Source: Pseudomonas sp. LBUM920
Lineage (GTDB): Bacteria > Pseudomonadota > Gammaproteobacteria > Pseudomonadales > Pseudomonadaceae
Assembly: GCF_003852315.1 (NCBI RefSeq)
Contig: NZ_CP027762.1
Span: 2,709,501-2,773,500, forward strand
Direction of reading: 5' to 3'
Length of the DNA stretch: 64,000 nt
A program made the position numbers and the translations under genes. Positions 1 to 8,177 of the stretch are shown here, in pieces (position 1 is the first letter of the stretch; the number at the start of each line of letters is the position of its first letter). The notes beneath the pieces were generated by a model. The model searched no databases. It saw only the letters and a program-made list of their open reading frames with translations, and was not told the origin of the DNA.

Positions 1-632
1 TCATCAGTGCGGCGACCAAGGCGGGCATTCCGCTGGTGTTCGTCAACCGCCGGCCCGATCAGAAAGACTTGCCTAAAGATGTGGTGGCCGTGACCTCTGA
101 CGACGTCGAGGCCGGTCGCCTGCAAATGCAGTACATCGCCGACAAACTCGGTGGCAAAGGCAAGATCGTGATCCTGTTGGGCGACTTGGCCAACAACTCC
201 ACCACCAACCGCACCAAAGGCGTGAAAGAGGTCCTGGCCAAGTACCCCGGCATCACCATCGAACAGGAACAGACCGGTACCTGGCTGCGTGACCGCGGCA
301 TGACGCTGGTCAACGACTGGCTGACTCAGGGCCGCGAATTCAATGCGGTGCTGGCCAACAACGATGAGATGGCCATCGGCGCCTCCATGGCGCTGAAGTC
401 GGCGGGCACCAAACCGGGCAGCGTGTTGATCGCCGGGGTCGACGGCACGCCGGACGGCTTGAACGCGGTTACCAAGGGCGACATGGCCGCGTCAGCGTTC
501 CAGGACGCGAAAGGGCAGGCCGTCGGCTCGGTCGAAGCGGCGCGCAAGATGGCCAGGCACGAGCCGGTCGAGCAGAACGTGATCATTCCGTTCAAGCTGA
601 TCACGCCAGACAACGTCAAAGACTTCAAGTAG
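1..632 (+). CDS. Sugar ABC transporter periplasmic binding protein (partial, 3' part)
   Basis: C-terminal ~209 residues of a periplasmic binding protein of the ribose/galactose/inositol class (PF13407-type). The reading frame is open from base 3, so the start lies outside the window. Visible family features are the hinge-side segments VFVNRRPDQ, AVLANNDEMAIGA and LIAGVDGTPDGLNAV, typical of type I sugar-binding folds. It is followed after 63 bp by a double-ABC ATPase and then a permease, the standard order of a CUT2 importer. Resemblance to pseudomonad myo-inositol binding proteins is my impression; the substrate cannot be fixed without the upstream genes. Confidence 0.9.
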   Translation, partial: ISAATKAGIPLVFVNRRPDQKDLPKDVVAVTSDDVEAGRLQMQYIADKLGGKGKIVILLGDLANNSTTNRTKGVKEVLAKYPGITIEQEQTGTWLRDRGMTLVNDWLTQGREFNAVLANNDEMAIGASMALKSAGTKPGSVLIAGVDGTPDGLNAVTKGDMAASAFQDAKGQAVGSVEAARKMARHEPVEQNVIIPFKLITPDNVKDFK

Positions 633-695
633 CCCTTCATAACAACAATAAGCGAGCAGGGCGGCCACGGTCGTCCTGCTGATGGAGTACCCGAT

Positions 696-2249
696 ATGCT
701 TGCTCAAGCGGTTGTCTCGCAGCCTCCCGGTATCCAGCCCCTGGCGCCGGAAGAACCCTACCTGCTGGAAATCCTCAACGTCAGCAAAGGCTTTCCCGGC
801 GTCGTGGCCCTGGCCGATGTGCAACTGCGCGTTCGCCCTGGCTCGGTGCTGGCGCTGATGGGCGAGAACGGTGCAGGCAAGTCGACGCTGATGAAGATTA
901 TCGCCGGCATCTACCAGCCCGACGCCGGTGAAATACGTCTGCGCGGCAAGCCGATCGTGTTTGAAACGCCACTGGCGGCGCAAAAGGCCGGGATCGCGAT
1001 GATCCACCAGGAACTCAACCTGATGCCGCACATGAGCATCGCCGAAAACATCTGGATTGGCCGCGAGCAGCTCAACAGCCTGCACATGGTCAACCACCGC
1101 GAAATGCACCGTTGCACCGCCGAGTTGCTGGCGCGTTTGCGCATCAACCTGGACCCTGAAGAACACGTCGGCAACCTGAGTATCGCCGAACGGCAGATGG
1201 TCGAGATTGCCAAGGCGGTGTCCTACGACTCCGACATCCTGATCATGGATGAACCGACGTCGGCCATTACCGAAAAGGAAGTGGCGCACCTGTTTTCGAT
1301 CATTGCCGACCTCAAGTCCCAAGGCAAAGGCATCGTCTATATCACGCATAAAATGAACGAAGTGTTCGCCATCGCCGATGAAGTCGCGGTGTTTCGCGAC
1401 GGTCATTACATTGGCCTGCAGCGCGCCGACAGCATGAACAGCGACAGCCTGATCTCGATGATGGTCGGCCGTGAACTGAGCCAGTTGTTTCCGGTGCGTG
1501 AGACGCCCATCGGTGAACTGCTGCTGTCGGTGCGCGACTTGCGCCTGGATGGCGTGTTCAAGGGGGTGTCATTCGACCTGCACGCCGGGGAGATCCTCGG
1601 CATCGCCGGGTTGATGGGCTCGGGCCGTACCAACGTGGCGGAGACGATTTTCGGCATTACGCCAAGCTCTGGCGGGCAGATCACCCTTGACGGCAAGCCG
1701 GTGCGCATCAGCGACCCGCACATGGCCATCGAGAAAGGCTTTGCGCTGTTGACCGAGGACCGCAAGCTCAGCGGCCTGTTCCCGTGCCTGTCGGTGCTGG
1801 AAAACATGGAAATGGCGGTGCTGCCGCATTACTCGGGCAACGGTTTTATCCAGCAAAAGGCATTGCGCGCGTTGTGTGAAGACATGTGCAAGAAGCTGCG
1901 GGTGAAAACCCCGTCTCTGGAGCAGTGCATCGACACCTTGTCCGGCGGTAACCAGCAAAAGGCCTTGCTGGCGCGCTGGCTGATGACCAACCCGCGCCTG
2001 CTGATTCTCGATGAGCCCACCCGTGGCATCGACGTCGGCGCCAAGGCCGAGATTTATCGCTTGATCTCTTTTCTCGCCAGCGAAGGCATGGCGGTGATCA
2101 TGATTTCCTCCGAGCTGCCTGAAGTGCTGGGCATGAGCGACCGGGTGATGGTGATGCACGAGGGCGACCTGATGGGCACTCTGGACCGTGCGGAGGCGAC
2201 GCAGGAAAAAGTCATGCAGCTGGCTTCCGGTATGACCGTAGTCCACTGA
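696..2249 (+). CDS. Sugar ABC transporter ATP-binding protein (CUT2, two ABC domains)
   Basis: This 517-residue cytoplasmic ATPase would energise the importer formed with the flanking genes. The N-terminal ABC domain has Walker A GENGAGKST (about residues 56-64), signature LSIAERQ and Walker B ILIMDEPTSA. The C-terminal domain has the degenerate P-loop GLMGSGRTNVAE, then LSGGNQQKALLARWL and LLILDEPTRGIDVG. One proper and one degenerate P-loop is the hallmark of RbsA/MglA/inositol ATPases. The ATG is preceded by GGAG at a normal distance. Length is normal for the family and nothing looks broken. Confidence 0.95.
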   Translation: MLAQAVVSQPPGIQPLAPEEPYLLEILNVSKGFPGVVALADVQLRVRPGSVLALMGENGAGKSTLMKIIAGIYQPDAGEIRLRGKPIVFETPLAAQKAGIAMIHQELNLMPHMSIAENIWIGREQLNSLHMVNHREMHRCTAELLARLRINLDPEEHVGNLSIAERQMVEIAKAVSYDSDILIMDEPTSAITEKEVAHLFSIIADLKSQGKGIVYITHKMNEVFAIADEVAVFRDGHYIGLQRADSMNSDSLISMMVGRELSQLFPVRETPIGELLLSVRDLRLDGVFKGVSFDLHAGEILGIAGLMGSGRTNVAETIFGITPSSGGQITLDGKPVRISDPHMAIEKGFALLTEDRKLSGLFPCLSVLENMEMAVLPHYSGNGFIQQKALRALCEDMCKKLRVKTPSLEQCIDTLSGGNQQKALLARWLMTNPRLLILDEPTRGIDVGAKAEIYRLISFLASEGMAVIMISSELPEVLGMSDRVMVMHEGDLMGTLDRAEATQEKVMQLASGMTVVH

Positions 2250-2307
2250 CGAACAGCAGCGCAGGCCTGCGGTTGGCCTGTGCCACAGAACAAGAAGGTG
2301 ATTGGCT

Positions 2308-3330
2308 ATGAACGCAATAACAGACAACAAGCCTGCCACGGCACCGGTCAAGCACCGCAGGCGCTTGCCCACCGAGCTGAGCATCTTCCTGGTGCTGATC
2401 GGCATCGGGTTGGTGTTTGAACTGTTCGGTTGGATCGTGCGCGACCAGAGCTTTCTGATGAACTCCCAGCGTCTGGTGCTGATGATCCTGCAAGTGTCGA
2501 TCATCGGCCTGCTGGCGATTGGCGTGACGCAGGTGATCATCACCACGGGCATCGACTTGTCCTCAGGCTCGGTGCTGGCGCTGTCGGCGATGATTGCCGC
2601 CAGCCTGGCGCAAACTTCGGATTTTTCCCGCGCGGTGTTTCCCAGCCTGACGGATTTGCCGGTGTGGATACCGGTGGCGATGGGCTTGGGGGTCGGGCTG
2701 CTTGCAGGGGCGATCAACGGCAGCATTATTGCCGTCACGGGGATCCCGCCATTTATCGCGACACTGGGCATGATGGTCTCGGCCCGCGGCCTGGCGCGTT
2801 ACTACACCGAAGGCCAGCCGGTGAGCATGCTGTCGGATTCGTACACGGCGATCGGCCATGGCGCGATGCCGGTGATCATCTTTCTGGTGGTGGCGGTGAT
2901 CTTCCATATCGCGCTGCGCTACACCAAGTACGGCAAGTACACCTACGCCATCGGCGGCAATATGCAGGCGGCGCGCACGTCGGGGATCAACGTCAAGCGC
3001 CATTTGATCATCGTCTACAGCATCGCCGGGTTGCTCGCGGGCCTGGCTGGCGTCGTCGCCTCGGCACGTGCCGCGACCGGCCAGGCCGGCATGGGCATGT
3101 CCTATGAGCTGGATGCGATTGCCGCAGCGGTGATCGGCGGCACCAGCCTGGCGGGCGGGGTGGGGCGCATCACTGGCACCGTGATCGGCGCGTTGATCCT
3201 GGGCGTGATGGCCAGCGGGTTTACCTTTGTCGGCGTGGACGCGTACATCCAGGACATCATCAAGGGACTGATCATCGTGATCGCGGTGGTGATCGACCAG
3301 TACCGCAATAAGCGCAAGCTCAAACGATAA
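2308..3330 (+). CDS. Sugar ABC transporter permease (CUT2, RbsC-like)
   Basis: A 340-residue inner-membrane permease with about eight to ten hydrophobic helices. It carries the family segment TTGIDLSSGSVLALSAM, and AAAVIGGTSLAGGVGRITGTV in the cytoplasmic coupling region. I chose ATG 2308, which has AAGGTG about eight bases upstream, over the in-frame TTG at 2302. It is the last gene of the importer operon and lies 58 bp after the ATPase. The operon ends in a REPIN rather than a clear U-tract terminator. Confidence 0.94.
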   Translation: MNAITDNKPATAPVKHRRRLPTELSIFLVLIGIGLVFELFGWIVRDQSFLMNSQRLVLMILQVSIIGLLAIGVTQVIITTGIDLSSGSVLALSAMIAASLAQTSDFSRAVFPSLTDLPVWIPVAMGLGVGLLAGAINGSIIAVTGIPPFIATLGMMVSARGLARYYTEGQPVSMLSDSYTAIGHGAMPVIIFLVVAVIFHIALRYTKYGKYTYAIGGNMQAARTSGINVKRHLIIVYSIAGLLAGLAGVVASARAATGQAGMGMSYELDAIAAAVIGGTSLAGGVGRITGTVIGALILGVMASGFTFVGVDAYIQDIIKGLIIVIAVVIDQYRNKRKLKR

Positions 3331-3356
3331 ATGAATTAAGGCTTGGCGCGGAACCC

Positions 3357-3450
3357 AATGTGGGAGCGGGCTTGCTCGCGAATGCGGTGTATCAGTGCCA
3401 GATGTATTGACTGACACTCGGCATTGCGCGAGCAAGCCCGCTCCCACATT
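3357..3450. repeat. REPIN (pair of inverted REP sequences)
   Basis: Two arms, GTGGGAGCGGGCTTGCTCGC and its inverted partner GCGAGCAAGCCCGCTCCCAC, face each other across about 45 bp in the gap after the sugar permease gene. This is the paired REP (REPIN) architecture of fluorescent pseudomonads. It could fold into a long hairpin and protect the 3' end of the upstream mRNA. Confidence 0.9.
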
Positions 3451-3753
3451 TGAACCTTCTCCAGCCAGTTTCAACCGTCTGTCTTCTATATAGCTCCACA
3501 ACACTGAATTTCTTGCTATAAACGCACTCCGATGACCATTCGCCAAGCCCGTCCTGGTGCCTTTGGGGGTTAATTGGGAAAAAATGCCTGTCTTTTCAGT
3601 TGCTGAGCCCTCAAGTCGGCCTTAGACTGCCGCCCCTCGTAAATTGAGTGCCGGGTGGCGCTTGAAATGGACGGCGCCTTTCCGAGGCCTGCAGAGGTCT
3701 GCCGGAACGCTCCCTTATTCGCCTTAATGCACGTATTTTTTATAGAGAAATCA

Positions 3754-4158
3754 ATGACAAAGGAAAAGTTGCTGGCCATGCCGGCGGATGACTACATGAA
3801 TGCCGAACAGCACGCTTTTTTCGAGCAGCTGCTGCAAGACATGAAAGTGGAACACCACGAGCGCATTGAACAGAACCGTATCGCCATCGAAAGCCTGGAT
3901 ACCCCGGCTGACCCGGCTGACGCGGCTTCCGTTGAAGAAGAGCGCACCTGGCTGGTCAATGCCATCGATCGCGACCAGCGCATGCTGCCGCAGCTTGAGC
4001 GTGCACTGGAACGCATCAAGGAAGACTCCTTTGGCTGGTGTGACGACAGCGGCGAGCCTATTGGCCTCAAGCGCCTGCTGATCAGCCCGACCACCAAGTA
4101 CTGCATCGAAGCGCAAGAGCGCCACGAGCAGATCGACAAGCATCAGCGTCAAGCCTGA
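3754..4158 (+). CDS. DksA2-like transcription factor with incomplete zinc-finger cysteines
   Basis: A 134-residue DksA/TraR-family protein that would act in the RNA polymerase secondary channel. The start MTKEKLLAMP and the helical hairpin around residues 15-95 resemble P. aeruginosa DksA2. In the C-terminal finger, canonical DksA has C-x2-C...C-x2-C. Here the pairs read C-D-D-S and C-I-E-A, so only the first and third cysteines remain. That matches zinc-independent DksA2-type paralogues. I chose ATG 3754 (AGAGAAA just upstream); an open frame extends upstream to 3655 but lacks homology. It is monocistronic, and no zinc-uptake genes are adjacent. Confidence 0.85.
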   Translation: MTKEKLLAMPADDYMNAEQHAFFEQLLQDMKVEHHERIEQNRIAIESLDTPADPADAASVEEERTWLVNAIDRDQRMLPQLERALERIKEDSFGWCDDSGEPIGLKRLLISPTTKYCIEAQERHEQIDKHQRQA

Positions 4159-4319
4159 TGTGCTGAAGTTGGGCGCTGCTGATGCGGCGCTCAAGAGCAA
4201 TACCGGTTACGCCCCTGTCTATTGATCTGCTGCAAGCTTCCCACTAACGGCCCATGGATAATGGCCCGATAGTGGCGTTTAATGCAGAAACAATAACGAC
4301 AAGCAGTGGGGTAACGACG

Positions 4320-5936
4320 ATGGCTGGAGACGGATCTCTGATGGGCGCAGCAGTGCCCGTGCACACGCGGGTGCGCGCGCTGCCCGGCTGGCTGACGCCG
4401 CTCTTGCAGAGCACCGCCCTGGTGCTGGTTCTGCTGGGCCTGGCGTTGGCTGGCTTGCCGCTGTACCTGTGCCTGCCGCTGGCCTTGCTGGTGATATGGC
4501 TGCCCACCCTTAACAGTCGAACGCACCGCGTGGCGCCTGCCCCAGTCGCCGATACGATGGGCGAACTGACTCGCGATCTTTCCTACACCACCAGCCATAA
4601 CGCGCTGTCTGCTGCCGGCGTGGCCTATTCGGTCAAGCAATTGGCGGCCCGTTTACAATCGCAGTTGAGCGCAGCCAGGCAAATCGTCAGCAGCGCCGAA
4701 GTCATGATCGGCACTGAGCAGGTCACCTCCCAACTCAGCCGTCAAGCCTTGGGTGCGGCCAGGCAGGCGCATCAGCACAGTACGCAGGGCCGTGAAGTGC
4801 TGGCCGAGTCAATCACGCGCATGCGCCAGCTCAGCCAGCGTGCCGACGCCAGTCGCCAGTTGATTGAAGCCTTGAGCCTGCGCAGTGAAGAAATCCAGCG
4901 CGTCACGCTGGTGATCCAATCGATCGCCAGCCAGACCAACCTGCTCGCCTTGAACGCGGCCATTGAAGCGGCGCGAGCCGGTGAGCATGGGCGCGGATTT
5001 GCCGTGGTTGCCGATGAAGTGCGCGGCCTGGCTGGGCGTACTGCCACGGCGACCGATGAGGTTGGAGTGATGGTCGCCGATATCCAGCAACGCACGGCGC
5101 AAGTGGTGGAGCAGATTCGACAGTTGTCGGCGGACCTGCACACGGGCGTTGAACAGGTGGAACACGCCGGCGAACAACTGGAGAGCATCGCCAGCCTGGC
5201 GGCGGACGTGGAAGGGCAGGTGAATGAAATTGCGCAGGGCACCGATACCAACCGCGCGCAACTCGACAGCCTGTTCCATGCGGTGGAGCAGATGCGCAGC
5301 GATCTGACCGTGAGCGACCAGCAAACCCGCCAACTGGCCGACGCCGCCGTGCAAATGGAAGGGCAAGCCGAAACCATCAGTGAGCGCTTGGCAGAAGTCG
5401 GCCTGGATGACTATCACCAGCGCATCTACGATTTAGCCCGCGAGGGCGCACACCGCATCGCCGAGCAGTTCGAAGCCGATGTATTGCAAAACCGCATCAG
5501 CCTGCAGGACTTGTTTGACCGCAGTTACACGCCCATCCCGAATACCAGCCCGAGCAAGTACCACACACGTTTTGACCGTTACACCGATCAGGTTTTGCCG
5601 GCGATCCAGGAAGCGCTGCTGCCGCGTCATGAGGGATTGGTGTTCGCCATTGCCTGCACGCCTCAGGGTTATGTACCGACACACAACAAGGCGTTTTCCC
5701 ACGCGCTCACCGGCGACGCCCGCGTTGATGCGGTGCAGAACCGCACCAAGCGCAAGTTCGAAGACCGTACCGGCATCCGCTGTGGCAGCCATCAACAAGC
5801 AGTGCTATTGCAGACCTATACCCGCGATACCGGCGAGTTGATGCACGACTTGTCGGTGCCGATCATGGTCAACGGGCGGCATTGGGGCGGGTTGCGGCTG
5901 GGCTATAAACCGAAGGTGGCGAAGCCGGCACGCTAG
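4320..5936 (+). CDS. Methyl-accepting chemotaxis protein with C-terminal sensor-like domain
   Basis: Chemoreceptor of 538 residues (560 if ATG 4254 is used; 4320 has GGGG eight bases upstream). A hydrophobic hairpin at about residues 25-62 has almost no periplasmic loop, so ligand sensing is probably cytoplasmic. The MCP signalling hairpin follows, with the tip segment IASQTNLLALNAAIEAARAG near residues 200-222. After about residue 395 there is a separate module with FDRSYTPIPNTSPSKYHTRF, GYVPTHNKAFS and HWGGLRLGYKP. This C-terminal domain recurs in pseudomonad receptors and probably senses a small molecule. No che genes are adjacent. Confidence 0.92.
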   Translation: MAGDGSLMGAAVPVHTRVRALPGWLTPLLQSTALVLVLLGLALAGLPLYLCLPLALLVIWLPTLNSRTHRVAPAPVADTMGELTRDLSYTTSHNALSAAGVAYSVKQLAARLQSQLSAARQIVSSAEVMIGTEQVTSQLSRQALGAARQAHQHSTQGREVLAESITRMRQLSQRADASRQLIEALSLRSEEIQRVTLVIQSIASQTNLLALNAAIEAARAGEHGRGFAVVADEVRGLAGRTATATDEVGVMVADIQQRTAQVVEQIRQLSADLHTGVEQVEHAGEQLESIASLAADVEGQVNEIAQGTDTNRAQLDSLFHAVEQMRSDLTVSDQQTRQLADAAVQMEGQAETISERLAEVGLDDYHQRIYDLAREGAHRIAEQFEADVLQNRISLQDLFDRSYTPIPNTSPSKYHTRFDRYTDQVLPAIQEALLPRHEGLVFAIACTPQGYVPTHNKAFSHALTGDARVDAVQNRTKRKFEDRTGIRCGSHQQAVLLQTYTRDTGELMHDLSVPIMVNGRHWGGLRLGYKPKVAKPAR

Positions 5937-5960
5937 CGATTGTTGCTGTTTATGCAATGG

Positions 5961-5984
5961 AGCTATTCCGGGGATAGCTTTTTC
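5961..5984 (+). terminator. Probable rho-independent terminator after the MCP gene
   Basis: The hairpin AGCTAT-TCCGGGG-ATAGCT is followed directly by a short T run, 25 bp after the chemoreceptor stop codon. Confidence 0.6.
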
Positions 5985-6018
5985 CAACTGGAAAAAAACC
6001 GTAGCATGGCCAACATTG

Positions 6019-6034
6019 TTAGGTAGCTAACTAA
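6019..6034. promoter_or_regulatory. Imperfect 16-bp palindrome, possible operator
   Basis: TTAGGTAGCTAACTAA is an inverted repeat with one mismatch between arms, just upstream of the ribosome-binding site of the 6052 gene. It resembles MarR-type operators in form. No MarR gene is nearby, so the binding protein is unknown. Confidence 0.35.
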
Positions 6035-6051
6035 TGTGGCGGAGAGGCTCC

Positions 6052-6255
6052 ATGCAAAACAAAGTCGATGTCGCCGTGATGATCGGCAGTGGTGTGCCCG
6101 AAACCCTGCGCTCGCTGGGTCAGAAAGCCTGCTGGGTTGTGCTGCTCAATGGCGAGCAACGCGGCACGGCGTTCGCCAGCCGCGAAGAAGCGCAGGAGTG
6201 CAGGGCTGCCTGGGAGGCGTTATTACGCCTGGAGCAATCCGACAGCCTGCATTGA
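6052..6255 (+). CDS. Hypothetical small protein (67 aa)
   Basis: I do not recognise this gene. It encodes 67 residues without a signal peptide or membrane segment and includes KACWVVLLNGEQRGTAFASR, a pattern typical of small soluble pseudomonad proteins. ATG 6052 was chosen because GGAGAGG sits a few bases upstream. A near-palindrome at 6019-6034 lies in its leader. It converges on the DUF2789 gene 6 bp downstream. Confidence 0.65.
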   Translation: MQNKVDVAVMIGSGVPETLRSLGQKACWVVLLNGEQRGTAFASREEAQECRAAWEALLRLEQSDSLH

Positions 6256-6261
6256 GGCTCG

Positions 6262-6498
6262 TTAGTGGGGTTGATGCAGGCGCTGGTTCAGTTCGTCCAC
6301 GGGGATAGCCCATTCGGCGTCCTCACGCAGTTCTTCTTTCAGAAACGCCGCTTGTTGCGGCGTCCAGAAAGGCGCATCGATCAGCTTCACGTCTTCAGCC
6401 AACGGGTGTGCATCGATGAATGCGTCGATTGCCTCCGGGGTTGAATCCAGGCCCAATTGTTCAAACAGCGTTTCGAGAGTAGGGATTGGCGCGTCCAT
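6262..6498 (-). CDS. DUF2789 family protein
   Basis: A 78-residue acidic protein with the DUF2789 pattern: MDAPIPTLETLFEQLGL at the N terminus, IDAFIDAHPLAEDVKLIDAPFW in the middle and FLKEELREDAEWAIPVDELN near the end. Its function is unknown. ATG 6498 is preceded by GGAG at good spacing and gives the usual family start; the upstream in-frame ATG at 6510 lacks such a site. It is the last of three consecutive minus-strand small genes but is separated from them by 71 bp. Confidence 0.85.
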   Translation of the reverse strand: MDAPIPTLETLFEQLGLDSTPEAIDAFIDAHPLAEDVKLIDAPFWTPQQAAFLKEELREDAEWAIPVDELNQRLHQPH

Positions 6499-6569
6499 AG
6501 TGTTCTCCATGCAAGGTGATGGTCGTTGTGCATGTGAGGCGCAGGAGGCGGCAGAGTTCTATCGGATTG

Positions 6570-6914
6570 TCAGGAATTGAGTGCACCTGAATCCACGGCG
6601 GATTTAAGTGCCTTGGCGGCATCTTTTGCCGCCGTTGCAGCGGCATCGACAGTTTTGAACCAACGATCTTTTTCTACCTGGTGTGTTGTGACCGTGGTCA
6701 GCGGTGGTTTGGCCCGCATGATGATCACCGCTTGAAACTCACCGTCAACTTCCCTCGCATCGCCATGGATGAAAAATTCGCCAATATCAAATTCCGTCAC
6801 GTATAGCCTTCCCTTCAAGGTAACTGCACTGATAAAACCTGACCCGATAGGGGCAAACTTCAATGGACGGGCCAGTATGGCAGTTGTTGAGGGGCGGCGG
6901 CGCAGTAAACTCAT
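6570..6914 (-). CDS. Hypothetical protein (114 aa)
   Basis: Unrecognised soluble protein of 114 residues. The N-terminal half looks beta-rich (SAVTLKGRLYVTEFDIGEFF). The C-terminal part is an alanine/lysine-rich helix (AAATAAKDAAKALKSA). Its ATG overlaps the stop of the 91-residue gene upstream by four bases (ATGA), so the two are almost certainly co-translated. Confidence 0.65.
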   Translation of the reverse strand: MSLLRRRPSTTAILARPLKFAPIGSGFISAVTLKGRLYVTEFDIGEFFIHGDAREVDGEFQAVIIMRAKPPLTTVTTHQVEKDRWFKTVDAAATAAKDAAKALKSAVDSGALNS

Positions 6915-7186
6915 CCAGATGACGAAACGATTCCCGGGTGAAAGGTCAGCGGGTTGGCTTCCAGCTTTTTAGCCAATTCGCAGGCCCGGATGTGGTTGCT
7001 GCGAAAGCCTCTGATCCTGCCGCTGGTCACTTCCAGAATATGAAAGAAATCGCGGCCCGCCGGTACAACTTGGTAAAGAACGGAATTGGAGTACCCGTCG
7101 GGGCTGTCCAGGCAGTAGTATTGACGCTCGTCTGGACATGATGAACGAGTGCGGGAAGACGTAGCATTGAGTTGACGTGTGTGCAT
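6911..7186 (-). CDS. Hypothetical protein (91 aa)
   Basis: Unrecognised 91-residue protein containing YQVVPAGRDFFHILEV and RGFRSNHIRACELAKKLE, with no signal peptide or membrane helix. It is the first gene of a two-gene unit, coupled by a 4-bp overlap to the next. The ATG at 7186 has GAGCCGG-like purines upstream; the start is moderately certain. Confidence 0.6.
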   Translation of the reverse strand: MHTRQLNATSSRTRSSCPDERQYYCLDSPDGYSNSVLYQVVPAGRDFFHILEVTSGRIRGFRSNHIRACELAKKLEANPLTFHPGIVSSSG

Positions 7187-7573
7187 GGCCGGCTCCTGTC
7201 GGTCGATCTTGTTTGACTTGCCCGCAGCGTTTTCAGGTGGTTTTGACCCGCGTTGCTGTTTTAGTATTGTCGTCCACAGCGTTGGCCTGGTTCCATGGCC
7301 AGGTATTTTGTGATGTGTAAGCTGTCGGAAACTGCGTTTTTAATTGGGTTATTCTCTGAAGCTGATCGGCCTGTATTCTCAGGTCCTTGAACCTGTGATT
7401 TCCTGTGGCGCCTGATGACTTGCATAAGGTCCATCGCGCATCTGTGTACTAGTCTTACAGCGCAGCAGCGGGTTCTCTTCAGTTTTTTAATGAATGTGTG
7501 ATCGAGCCGTTACGGCCGTTTTTTGTGCTGTCCGCTGCGGCGGTCCGTGCTTTTTTGATGTGGGGGCGTTTCC
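7187..7573. other. Intergenic region between divergent small genes
   Basis: About 390 bp without a convincing gene. It holds short inverted repeats (around TGGCCTGGTTCCATGGCCAGG, 7286-7306) and a GCCG-TTA-CGGC hairpin followed by a T run near 7506-7521 that looks like a terminator. It must contain the promoters for the divergent genes at 7186 and 7574. I cannot assign a specific element. Confidence 0.4.
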
Positions 7574-8044
7574 TTGGCAGTCAGTAATCTGGATATGCAC
7601 GCGTTATTCGTGCTGGGTGATTTGCGCGCAAAGTTGGTCAAGCAGTTTCAATCCCGTTTTGTTTACATCACCGAACAGACGCCGGAAGGCATCTACATTG
7701 CCGAAATCGACACCGAAGCGGCGATGGTGGTGGATGACAAGCCGCGCCTGGAGCTCAAGGTCGGCGACCATTTTCGCGCGGCGGTGCTGCCGAGCCGTGA
7801 AGGCGGTAAATTCGAATTGAAGTTCCGCGATATCAAATTGACGGTGTATGGCCTGGGCGATTACGCCTTTGTTTCTTCAGCCGAAGGCCAGGGCATCGTA
7901 TTCAAGGAAGGCCACAGCGTAATGCTGGTGTTTGCCGCTCACGAACAACTGCAGGAAAACCTCACCAAAACGCTCAAGGCCGTGACCGGCAAGGCCGCCA
8001 AGTGGCGCAAGGGTGAACTGGTGACCTTCAAGGCCAGTGAGTAG
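7574..8044 (+). CDS. Conserved hypothetical protein (156 aa)
   Basis: A 156-residue soluble protein of unknown function. It contains RFVYITEQTPEGIYIAEID, a repeated VGDHFRAAVLP-type beta segment and a basic C-terminal helix (TLKAVTGKAAKWRKGELVTF). TTG 7574 is preferred because GGGGG lies eight bases upstream and the sequence from it looks like a natural N terminus; ATG 7595 is the alternative. It is monocistronic. Confidence 0.7.
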   Translation: MAVSNLDMHALFVLGDLRAKLVKQFQSRFVYITEQTPEGIYIAEIDTEAAMVVDDKPRLELKVGDHFRAAVLPSREGGKFELKFRDIKLTVYGLGDYAFVSSAEGQGIVFKEGHSVMLVFAAHEQLQENLTKTLKAVTGKAAKWRKGELVTFKASE

Positions 8045-8177
8045 TCGATAAACCTCGCGTGTATTTCTGCTCTTCCGGAACCTCTACTACAGTTGAGTTG
8101 ACTTAACTAATCAGAGGCTTCGCGCATTGGCAGCAAAGCCGTCCGCTATGGCTGCGAAAACGCGAGGTGCAAAAGGC

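Noticed and set aside
1569..2771. 400-codon minus-strand open frame
   Set aside because: It spans the ATPase-permease junction in antisense; low-complexity composition.
3357..3450. REPIN as a dedicated rho-independent terminator of the sugar importer operon
   Set aside because: The inverted arms are 45 bp apart and there is no T run; it may stabilise the mRNA but is not a canonical terminator.
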